From Leishmania donovani (taxonomy: Eukaryota > Euglenozoa > Kinetoplastea > Trypanosomatida > Trypanosomatidae): a DNA stretch of 64,000 nucleotides. Below the pieces are notes generated by a model. That model was not told where the DNA came from and ran no database searches. It saw only the letters and a list, made by a program, of their open reading frames with translations. The DNA is taken from positions 1,444,619-1,508,618 of the forward strand of contig NC_018259.1 in assembly GCF_000227135.1 (NCBI RefSeq), given 5' to 3'. Both the position numbers and the translations under genes were made by a program. Shown piece after piece: positions 8,861 to 17,508 of the stretch (the stretch's first letter is position 1; each line of letters starts with the position of its first letter).

Positions 8861-9976
8861 ATGTATCGCACGGGCGCGCGTTGCAGCGCGAGCGTGCTGT
8901 GCAAAGACTACCCGCATGCGCGCCACATTACCCTCAACCGACCCAATTCACTGAACGCGCTGGATTATGGAATGATACGGGAGCTGCACCGTCTGTACGT
9001 GACAGAGCCAGCTCCTCCGTCATCCCTGTACATCCTCACCGGGGCGGGCACAAAGGCATTCTGCGCCGGCGGCGATGTGATCGGCCTCGCGACGAACAAC
9101 CCGCCCGGATGCGGTCGTGAATTCTTCTACTGGGAGTACCAAGTAGACTACAAGGCGAGCATCATTCCTGCTGGGCAGGTGTGCTTGTGGGACGGCTACG
9201 TGCTCGGCGGCGGCGCTGGCTTATCGATTGGAAGCGCTTATCGGGTGGCGTCGGAGAAGGCGTGCTTTGCAATGCCTGAGGTGGCCATAGGTATGTTCCC
9301 CGACGTAGGGGCTTCGTGGTTCCTGCCGCGGCTGTCGGTGCCTGGGCTGGGGCTCTATATGGGGCTCACCGGCCACCGGCTCCGCGGGGCCGACCTTGTG
9401 CACCTTGGGCTTGCAACACACTTTGTGCCATCTGCCAAGATGGGCGAGCTGGAGCAGGCTCTCGTCTCGATGTCGGACGCAGGTGATGTGGAGGCGGTGC
9501 TGGACAAGTATACGACACCGATAGCGCAGCTGCCACCATGCACCATCGCCTATTCCATTTCTTCTCTCGCCGATCATTTTGACATCACGGCAGATCTGAC
9601 CGTATCGTCCATCTTGGACGCGTGCAGAGCGAATGCGCAGACGGATCCGCTGACCAAGGCAGCGGCGGATCTCATGCCCTCCTTCTCCCCGACGGCAATG
9701 ACGCTCGCACTGGAGCTGCTGAAGCGCGGCGCGAAGCTGAGCACACCCGTGGAGGCGTTCCAGATGGAGTACTGCGTTTCCCAGCGCATCATGGCGGAAC
9801 ACGACTTTCGCGAAGGTGTGCGAGCCCTGCTCATCGATAAAGACAAGAAGCCGAAATGGCAACCGTCAACTGTTGCCGAGGTTGCGGCGGAGGCCATCGA
9901 TGCGTACTTCCGCCCCACCACACCGAATCAGCCGGTCTGGGATCCAGTGGCGCCGCTCTCGGAGCCCGCAGCGTGA
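8861..9976 (+). CDS. 3-hydroxyisobutyryl-CoA hydrolase-like paralogue (intact)
   Basis: A 371-aa crotonase-superfamily protein, starting at the ATG of MYRTGARCSAS; an in-frame GTG 15 bases upstream is less likely. It aligns along its whole length with the gene at 6360 but is clearly diverged. It keeps the family features better: NRPNSLNALDYGMI, FCAGGDVIGL, YVLGGGAGLSIGSAYRVA and FAMPEVAIGMFPDVG, which gives the catalytic Glu140 and Asp148 of HIBCH. Known role of the family: hydrolysis of 3-hydroxyisobutyryl-CoA in valine catabolism, usually mitochondrial. No strong presequence or C-terminal SKL-like signal is visible. It is the third member of the tandem cluster and the most likely to carry standard HIBCH activity. 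Confidence 0.85.
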   Translation: MYRTGARCSASVLCKDYPHARHITLNRPNSLNALDYGMIRELHRLYVTEPAPPSSLYILTGAGTKAFCAGGDVIGLATNNPPGCGREFFYWEYQVDYKASIIPAGQVCLWDGYVLGGGAGLSIGSAYRVASEKACFAMPEVAIGMFPDVGASWFLPRLSVPGLGLYMGLTGHRLRGADLVHLGLATHFVPSAKMGELEQALVSMSDAGDVEAVLDKYTTPIAQLPPCTIAYSISSLADHFDITADLTVSSILDACRANAQTDPLTKAAADLMPSFSPTAMTLALELLKRGAKLSTPVEAFQMEYCVSQRIMAEHDFREGVRALLIDKDKKPKWQPSTVAEVAAEAIDAYFRPTTPNQPVWDPVAPLSEPAA

Positions 9977-10099
9977 GCTTGCCGGACTTGTGTCGTCGGG
10001 AGCGTGCCTTGCTGGCCTTCGTCATCTCTGTTCTGCCCGGCTGCACCCCCTAGCCTGGTGAGTAGGAGGGCCACTCCGGCATCTCCTTACTCGCCAAGG

Positions 10100-11410
10100 T
10101 GCGCCTCGCCTGCACGTCATAATGCATACAGTCGCGTTTCATCAGCATCTTCCATGCGAAGGTGTAAGCGAATGTGTCGCTCTGGGCGAGTTGCGCCCTC
10201 TCCCCCTCCCCTGATCCACAAAAATACACGCTTCACGACACCCAGGTACACTGATGTGAACCCGCACAGCCATAGGTGCGAGCTTTACGGAAACGTGATG
10301 GATGCTGCGACGCTGCTGTGGTATCTTGCGCGCTCGACATTCTTGGTGGATCTTGCTAATCAAAGGCTGTGGGAGGGCCCTTGAGCACCTTCACGCCAAA
10401 GCAGCCGCAGCCGTAGCGCCTACCCCGAAAAGCGCAGACAACAGAGGCTTGCTCAGAGAAGCTGATCCACTGTCCTTCCGCTCCATAGTGCCGCTGCGCC
10501 GCGCACGCCTGTACATCCCTCTGAGGCCACGCCAGGGGGCTGCCGTGCGCATTTGGCGAGGGAGGTGTGCAGGCCGGATGGCGGTGTCGACACAACACTT
10601 TCGCAGCTGTCATGCCGGTGTGCAGGCATTGACACCCGTCGAAGCTCCGCACGCGTGCACCTTTCTCATGCGCAGCCGTCGTGTGCAGGCCCAGCATACC
10701 GCTCGCCGGCGAGCTGCGGGCAGATGGCGCGGTATAGACAGGCACCAGATCAAGAGCGGGCGCGATGCCGAACAACCATCATGCACTCGTGCGCGCAGCG
10801 AGAAGATCCTGTGGCTGCCTTGCTTGCAGCCACGACGCTGAGTGTGAAGCACTGATGCCGGTACTTGACGCGCTGCGAGGACAGCTCGATCGGCTGCGAC
10901 ACAGGAAAATCAAATGCTGCCGTTGTTACGCACGCGCTCCCCCTCCGCATGGCGCTCAGCACTGTCCCTGCAGCGGTGAAGGATGGCATGCTGCGATGTA
11001 TCTGGGAGCAAGTTCTGGCGCTGCTGGCCCGTCGCGTGCGCCCCCACAATATCGTTTGCCGGTGGCCATTGCGGATGGTAGCACATGGATAAGGTGGCCA
11101 AGCTCGCAACTTTGGCCGTGCCAAAGACACCGACACCAACTGCACGGGCTACAGATATGGTCCCACTGCTCTCCGACGCCAGGTCGGCATCCCCCGTCTA
11201 CCCACACGATAGGCGCTGCCACTTCCGCTCTCGAGCAGGACCGTGGACGCTGCCGCCTTGAGTCAAGGTATGCCGCCCACCCGAGTTTCCGTCTGGCGAC
11301 CGATCCCGCAGCCGGCATCGGAAGAAGGGACGAGGAAGGACGAGCAGAGCCCGCAAGACGCATGCCCCCAACACGACGGCAGGACGGTTCGTCCTAGACG
11401 GCCAGGATGT
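10100..11410 (+). mobile_element. Candidate degenerate retroposon (SIDER-like), boundaries uncertain
   Basis: For 1.3 kb this stretch has almost no pyrimidine tracts or microsatellites, unlike every other intergenic region in the window. It has several overlapping open frames of 130-210 codons on both strands with no recognisable protein, and its composition is even in all four bases. It lies just downstream of a gene, where Leishmania SIDER elements (short degenerate relatives of ingi/L1Tc retroposons) are typically found in 3' untranslated regions. I cannot confirm the diagnostic 79-bp signature or a poly-A end from memory. Alternatives are an unrecognised gene remnant or a long structured 3' UTR. 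Confidence 0.35.
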
Positions 11411-12864
11411 AGCCGCAGTGCGACAGAGGTAGATGAGCGGTGGTTGTGTATGCGTGTGCTAGTTGTGGACTTGTCCGTGGGTGGAAGGTGGGCGCGCTGA
11501 AGGGTGAAAAAGAAAATGCGTTTTGTGGAACGCGCAGGAGGGGGGGGGCGCATGCGATGGCCTCTTCGCATAGGGTGTGAGTTGGTGCATCTGCATCAAG
11601 CAGTGCGGGTCTGTGCCATGGCATCATTCCTGGCGTTGGTTTCTCTTTCTCCACGATGCTGACGCTACCACATTTGATGTGCCACGTGAGCTTGTCTCTA
11701 CATGTGTGCGTCGGCATATATGCGAAATTCTCCTCTCCGCGGCGCCATTTCCTTCTTCTTGCGTTCTCCACCTGCCTCCCTCTCTTCGAGTGCGCGACTC
11801 CCCTATCTGTGGGCTTGCCGTTGTTGTGGGCCCGTCTGCAACCGCCTACGGAGTGAGCAGTAGATACACTCGCATAACTGACATGCACTCTGTGCCCGCT
11901 GCCCTTCTCGTGCTGACATAACGGGGGATCGTATTCAAACACGCATCACCTCTTCCTTTGCTTCTTTCTTTTCCGGCCCCCTACGCAAACTTAGTCATTT
12001 TCCAGCTCTTCATCTGCCAGCTCAACGTCGCTGGGCGCCACTGAAGGCGACTCCGCATAGGCTCGTGCGCGCGCCGTTCTATGCACTTTCACGTCTTCCT
12101 CGGTTGCTCCATACGTTTCAATCCAAGTGTGCGCGTACGCGCACAAGCCGATACGTTGCTTGGCTGACACCGCAATCCCCGTCGCCTCCGCCTGTGCGCG
12201 GCAGAGGGGTGGGCAGAACCGCGCGAGGCAACGGGACCGCAACGAAAACGAAAACGACAATAAAAAAAAAAACATGTGTTTTCGTCGCTTTCACTCCGCC
12301 TTCGGTTTCACTTTGATCGCATTCGGCAGCTCGTCACCCTCCCTCCTCCCCGCTCGCCCTCTCTCCCTATGAAGGGCGCCCGTTTCTTTCGCATACATAG
12401 TTCTCTTTTCTGATTTCCTCGTTCTTATTGCGGCCGCCTGAGCGAGTGTGCACGTGCGACGCCATCATTTCAGTGACTCAGGCACGCCAGTGATCCACAG
12501 AGGCGCTACGTGTCCTTTAGACCCTCTACGCCAACAGAGGGCAAGAAGGCTGAGCTCTCCTTCCTTTATCTCTGCTCCCACCCTCTTCTCGTGGCTCGAA
12601 CGTATCCGCACAACGCAACAGAGGATAAGGAAGACGAGCGTGAACACGTCATTCGTGTGCCCCCCTCCTCTTCCCCCGTCTCTTCTCCCTTTCTTTTTCG
12701 TCTTGTTTCTCCGTTTCACGTTGTGTTCTGCTCCCTCTTTTTCACACTTGTGGTCCAATTTCGAAGTGGGCTCCCTGAGCCGTTACTGTCCCGCCCCTCC
12801 CCGACCCCTCGAGCGGTCACTCACGATCCCCGGTAGCATAGAGGAGAGCCGTGCATAGCGCGTG

Positions 12865-12884
12865 CACACACACACACACACACA
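12865..12884. repeat. (CA)10 microsatellite
   Basis: Ten CA units in the intergenic region before the zinc-ribbon protein gene. Confidence 0.9.
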
Positions 12885-13359
12885 CCCGCAACAAGGCGGA
12901 CGAGAGGGTGCAGAGGGTTGCAAGATCGTGTATTCATCGAAAGAGGAACACCACCGTGCGTGCGCGGGTGCCGTTCGGGCCTTTATCATCATTATTTTAG
13001 TCGGCAGAGGACCGTCGTTTTGGCCAGCTCCTCCTCTTCCTCCTTCCCTCCCAGCACTGTATTCGGTCTCTCCATTTCTGCATTTGCCGAAGCAGGGACG
13101 CCCACTGACAGACACAGAGAAACGGGCACCGCAACCGCAGCCGCTTCTGCGTTTCGTTAAACGCTCCCCCACCCCCGCCGCTCTTTGATTGGGTGTCTGC
13201 GCCTGTGCTGATACGGAAGGCGACCACGTTGTGTGGTGCGACCTCTTCATTGTGTCGGCTGAATTGCCGTCTCGACTCGCCCGCTTACACAAGCGTTTTT
13301 TTTTTCCTCGTTGCGTCTCTTGTCGCCTCTCCCCGACCCCCCCCCCCTCACCGCGAGAG

Positions 13360-16329
13360 ATGAGGACGGCGAGCAGCGAGAGCCCGAACCACATTTGCAC
13401 CCCCGCCGCTGCAATGAGTAGCGATACGAGCCCCCCAGGGGACTATCGCTCTCCTCTACAGGTGGCCGCCTCCATCCCATCCAGTATCGGTGATGTGGGC
13501 AGGAAAAGCAGTTCGTCGCCGTTGCGCAGTTGCGGGTTGGCGGACGCGGCATCCCTGTGGGACGAGACCCGTAGTGTGTCCAGCTCTGTCCGCTCCATTC
13601 GTCGCCGTCGCGGCGGTGAAGTCAGCGGCGCCGGCGCTGCGGAGGGGAAGGACTGGACGCAGGCGTTCATGGACCTCGAGCAAATGCGGAGGGAGAATCA
13701 AGAACTCCTTCACGGGTCGCTCCGCGGCGACCGCTCCGAGACTGGCTCCCTTCTCGACGACACGTTTGCCGGCTCTCGCTCAGAGTCGTCCGCCATAAGC
13801 TCCGTGCGACGGCGCCGACGTGGCATGGCGGCAAGCGTCAGCGCCAGCGGGAGCAGGGCTGTGAGCTGCGCTCTCTTTGAAAAGTCTTTGTCCGGCGCTC
13901 CCGTCGTGGCAGAGTCTGTCACCGATACTGCAGAGGCCGATACCTCAGCAGCGGCACCGGCATCGGCGGGAGAGCCGAACGGTCGCAACCATGGTATTAC
14001 AAGCGGCGCCGCTGAGGAACGACTCACCTCCTCGCCACCGCCGGCCACCTACTCGTCCGCGGATGCGGATACGCGGAGCCACTCCACGGTTACAGAGCCG
14101 GGACGCACCTCTGGGCTCCCGAACTGGCTAAAGCGGCCGACGGTCGAGGAGCGGCGACCCTCTGTGGCGAAGGCTCTGAAGAATGCCAGCGCGGCTGTTC
14201 CGACGGCGGCGACCGAGGCGACGAGCAGAGGAGCGGTGTCGGTGTGCCCGCCAGCTCCTTCGCCGGTTTGTTCGCTCATCATCGATGCACCGGCCGAGAA
14301 GCTGAACGAGGCCGCATGCCCCTCCTCGCTGGCAACCAAACCGTCGATACATGCGAACCCACCAAGCCGTCATTTCCCATCGCCCATGCAGAAAGCACAC
14401 ACCGACCCTGCCAGGGCAGCTGCACCGTCGCCGTCGCGTGGGCCACGTTCCAGAATGGTTGCGGCCAATTCAAGCGCAGCCGCGCCGGCCTCCAACGCGT
14501 CTTCTCCATCGCCAATGAACACAGCGGCCGCTCTTGTAGGAGGCCCGGCAGCTGCTTACCCTACAAGGCGTGCGTCGCCTTCGTTCAGCGCCGCATCGCA
14601 GCCGCTCGCACAGACCTACATGACACGCCAAACGAAGACCACCGCGGTGGGCATAGCACCGTCTTCGTCTTCGGGCGGAAACGCGCGCTTCCCTCCCACT
14701 CCCGTCAAGGCCGCCGTCTCACCCGTGGCAACCGCCTCTCCAGGTCTGCCTGCAGCCCCGACTGCGGCGGGGGCGGTCGACACTCCATCAAAACCTTCGG
14801 CGGAAGTGCCAGCTGCCGTCACACCTGCTGTTAAGCCTGCTGAAGAGAAGCCCCGCGTCAGTGCGCCGTGCGTCTCGGCGCGCGTCTCCTTCGAAGACAA
14901 GTTGGGGTCGCCGGACCCACGGCCACAGCTTCTGCCGGCTGAAGTCGAGGCCGGCCGCCTAACCACGATGGAGTCGAGAAAGGCGCCAGCGCCGAGTATG
15001 ACGGCAACCGTGGCGGAATCGCCGTCCCTCTGCGATGCACTTGAGGCACCCAACGTCCCTGTCTCCCGAAAACGAACAGCTCTTCACGATAGGGCAGCGA
15101 GTGCGATGCGGACTTCGCGCGGCGCGGGGCAGACCAACGCCCTGTCCAGGCTCTCCGCTGAGGACGTGACCCGGAACGGTGAGAAGGGTCCGTCTGCCCC
15201 CCGTGTCGCCGCCTCCGTGCCGAGGCAGCGCAAGTGCTCCTTTGTGGCCCGCCTCCCTCGCGAAGGGACTGCGTTCGACCCCTCACAGCTGAAAGGTGGT
15301 GCTGCCCCGGCTACGAGTGCCGTCGGACTGCTCCACCGCACCACTATCCTCACGGAGCTGCGACGCCAGGAAGTGATGCGTGACCGTCTCGCACGGGAGA
15401 GCAGGACTGCCGAGGAGGCCCGTGCTCGGTTCGCGGTCCTGAAGCAGGCAGAGGTGAGCAGGATCAATGCTTCCGGTGCACACGCTGTAGAGGCGGCATC
15501 GTCGGTCCGTGCCGTAACGGGCTCTGCTGAGGCCCGGTCATCGTCGCCGCAGGACACGTCGCAGCACGTCTCGAAGGGCCGGCGGCGCTCGTCGGCGGTG
15601 ACGCAGCCGCGCATGTCACACAAACGTGTCGCGCTGGTGAGTCCTTCGCTCACTGCACCAGCGGCGCCGGCAAACGGTGTGCGCGCATGCACGCAGAACC
15701 CGAGCCACCTAGGCACTCAACGGTCCAGTGAGGTCGTCGGAGCCGCCTCTTCGAAAATGCACAGGCCGAACACTAGCGTGACGTCGCTGCTCCTCGCTAG
15801 CACCCCGGAAGCTGATCGAGGTCACTGTTTGCGTGGAGAGAGGCCGCAAAGCAGTCCATCGCTCATAGGTGCTGAGGCCTTTGCGCACCCGCGGAAGCCG
15901 CTGGAAGCCACCGCGCTCTCGGGAACCCAGCCCCACCTTCCCTCGGCGGCCGTACGCAAAGACTCGGCTGCTGCAGCGAGCTCCAACAGCAGGAGTCCTG
16001 CCACAAACGGAGGTGTTTGGCGAGAACAACATTGGCTGAACACCATGTCTGCCTCTCCGCAGCCGGCTTCAGCGGAGACGGAAAAAATCTCGTCTGCACC
16101 GGCCCAAAAGGCATGGCCTCAGGCTAATGCTACCGCATCTATTGAGCCCGTCACCGCCACGACGGCGTCTCTGGCTCAGTCCGCACCGTATAGGACTGCG
16201 CCCAGCTTAACGACCACAAGGCAACCGTGTCCCTTGCCGTTTTGCGCGGAATGTGGCTATCGTCACATGGATGACGTGGCCAAGTTCTGCGCTGTGTGCG
16301 GCCAAAGACGCGCATACCTCTGCTGCTAA
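13360..16329 (+). CDS. Large low-complexity protein with C-terminal zinc ribbon
   Basis: A 989-aa protein from the first ATG (MRTASSES). A pyrimidine tract (13296-13350) ends only a few bases before this ATG. If the AG at 13356-13357 is the splice acceptor, the real start would be the next ATG at 13414 (MSSDTSPPG, 971 aa). Most of the chain is Ala/Ser/Pro-rich and looks disordered. Two parts look structured: a charged coiled-coil-like helix about 660-706 (LTELRRQEVMRDRLARE) and a C-terminal zinc ribbon with Cys962/Cys965 and Cys977/Cys980 (CAECG and CAVCG), followed by a terminal CC. Many RS/RRR clusters could be phosphorylation sites. The function is unknown; such proteins may be scaffolds or cytoskeleton-associated. 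I do not recognise a named family. Confidence 0.8.
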   Translation: MRTASSESPNHICTPAAAMSSDTSPPGDYRSPLQVAASIPSSIGDVGRKSSSSPLRSCGLADAASLWDETRSVSSSVRSIRRRRGGEVSGAGAAEGKDWTQAFMDLEQMRRENQELLHGSLRGDRSETGSLLDDTFAGSRSESSAISSVRRRRRGMAASVSASGSRAVSCALFEKSLSGAPVVAESVTDTAEADTSAAAPASAGEPNGRNHGITSGAAEERLTSSPPPATYSSADADTRSHSTVTEPGRTSGLPNWLKRPTVEERRPSVAKALKNASAAVPTAATEATSRGAVSVCPPAPSPVCSLIIDAPAEKLNEAACPSSLATKPSIHANPPSRHFPSPMQKAHTDPARAAAPSPSRGPRSRMVAANSSAAAPASNASSPSPMNTAAALVGGPAAAYPTRRASPSFSAASQPLAQTYMTRQTKTTAVGIAPSSSSGGNARFPPTPVKAAVSPVATASPGLPAAPTAAGAVDTPSKPSAEVPAAVTPAVKPAEEKPRVSAPCVSARVSFEDKLGSPDPRPQLLPAEVEAGRLTTMESRKAPAPSMTATVAESPSLCDALEAPNVPVSRKRTALHDRAASAMRTSRGAGQTNALSRLSAEDVTRNGEKGPSAPRVAASVPRQRKCSFVARLPREGTAFDPSQLKGGAAPATSAVGLLHRTTILTELRRQEVMRDRLARESRTAEEARARFAVLKQAEVSRINASGAHAVEAASSVRAVTGSAEARSSSPQDTSQHVSKGRRRSSAVTQPRMSHKRVALVSPSLTAPAAPANGVRACTQNPSHLGTQRSSEVVGAASSKMHRPNTSVTSLLLASTPEADRGHCLRGERPQSSPSLIGAEAFAHPRKPLEATALSGTQPHLPSAAVRKDSAAAASSNSRSPATNGGVWREQHWLNTMSASPQPASAETEKISSAPAQKAWPQANATASIEPVTATTASLAQSAPYRTAPSLTTTRQPCPLPFCAECGYRHMDDVAKFCAVCGQRRAYLCC

Positions 16330-17508
16330 AATCCTATTCGAGTGGACATAGCAGCGCATTGATGAGTGTATCGTGGTGCGACCGCGCGCTGATGGGAGGC
16401 CGGCGTCGATAGGTATGTTTGGCTACTAGCACGAGAAAGAAAAAGCAAGCAGCAGCATGTGGCTCATGTACCCCAGCGGCGTGCCGGAAAGGGGGAAGGG
16501 GGAGGGGCGGTGTTGAACGTGTGTCTGTGCATCCGTGTGCCAGCACAGTTTAAGGGCCTCTTCTTCGTCCTTTGCTGTCACTTATTGGGAACTCAGTGAT
16601 TTCTCCTTCGTTTGTCGTCATGCGCGCGCGTGTGTGTGGGACTCTTTTACGTGCTTGCGCATGTTGTGTGAGTGAGCGTATGTGTCTGCTGCCGTCTGTG
16701 AACTTTTCGGCTCCGAAAAACGCAGTGCCCGTCTCCCCACGGTGTACGCCAGCTTGTACCCTTTTCTACCTCTCCTTCTGCTCTGACTTCTCCGGGTGTG
16801 CGATCCACCCACCGGAGAGGTCAGCGAAAGATGGGTTCGGCAATGCGAGGTGGAGTGGGAGGCATGGACTGACCACCGCGCATGCATCTTCATAACATGC
16901 GAAGGGGACAAGGAAAAGTGGACTCGCGCACTCGCACATGTGTGTGTGTGTGTGTGTGGTGTGTGGTGGGGCCCTTCTGCTTGAAAAAGACAGAGAGAAA
17001 GCGAGGGAGAGAAAAGTATTACAGCGCCACGCGGTGCTGCAGTGCTGTTGCCTCACGTCCCTCGCTCCTACTCCACGTGAGGACTGCCAGGAAAAGGGTC
17101 GACGTCAAGCCGAGCTCAAGCCGTAGCCCGTGCCCTACGCTGTACCTCTGCAGGCGTGTGTGTGTGTGTCTCCCTTTGCATCGCTCTTTGCTCGCTCTCT
17201 TTCTCCGCCCAGCTCCGCACGCGCGCATTCACGAGGGACCAACACGCGAAGGAAGGAAGGGGCACCCGTCTCGTCTTCTCCCTATCACTCATACATCTGC
17301 CCGCGCAGGTTTGGCGCGCGACGCTGCCGCTGTGCACGCGCTGCCCTGCTCTGCCTGCCGATCACTGCTGCTTCGCGCCCCTGCTCCATTTTCTTCCTTG
17401 GCGTGTGCGTGTGCGTGCCTCTCGGCGTTTTCCGTGACTTGCTTGTCTCGACGTTTGACGTCTCTCTCTATCGTTGACGGTGAAGTGGTCTGTCGCAGTA
17501 CATAGAGC
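16330..17508. other. Intergenic region, 1.2 kb
   Basis: No gene supported. It contains a (TG)10 run at 16939-16958 and C/T tracts near 17375-17400 and 17455-17475 that could direct trans-splicing of the next gene. Confidence 0.6.
16939..16958. repeat. (TG)10 microsatellite
   Basis: Ten TG units in intergenic DNA. Confidence 0.9.

Larger units (their letters stand above)
9977..13359. other. Long intergenic region, 3.4 kb
   Basis: No gene supported. The first half (about 10.1-11.4 kb) is a retroposon-like block described separately. The second half returns to usual intergenic sequence with C/T tracts, a CA repeat at 12865-12884, a G9 run at 11540-11548, and a T/C-rich tract at 13296-13350 directly before the next gene. 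Confidence 0.55.

Noticed and set aside
10302..11397. Two plus-strand frames of 179 and 210 codons
   Set aside because: They overlap each other and similar minus-strand frames, are rich in Cys/His/Arg without any domain pattern, and sit in the retroposon-like block.
12862..12890. CA repeat considered as a possible telomere- or centromere-type array
   Set aside because: Only ten units, one of many similar microsatellites in this DNA; no array structure.
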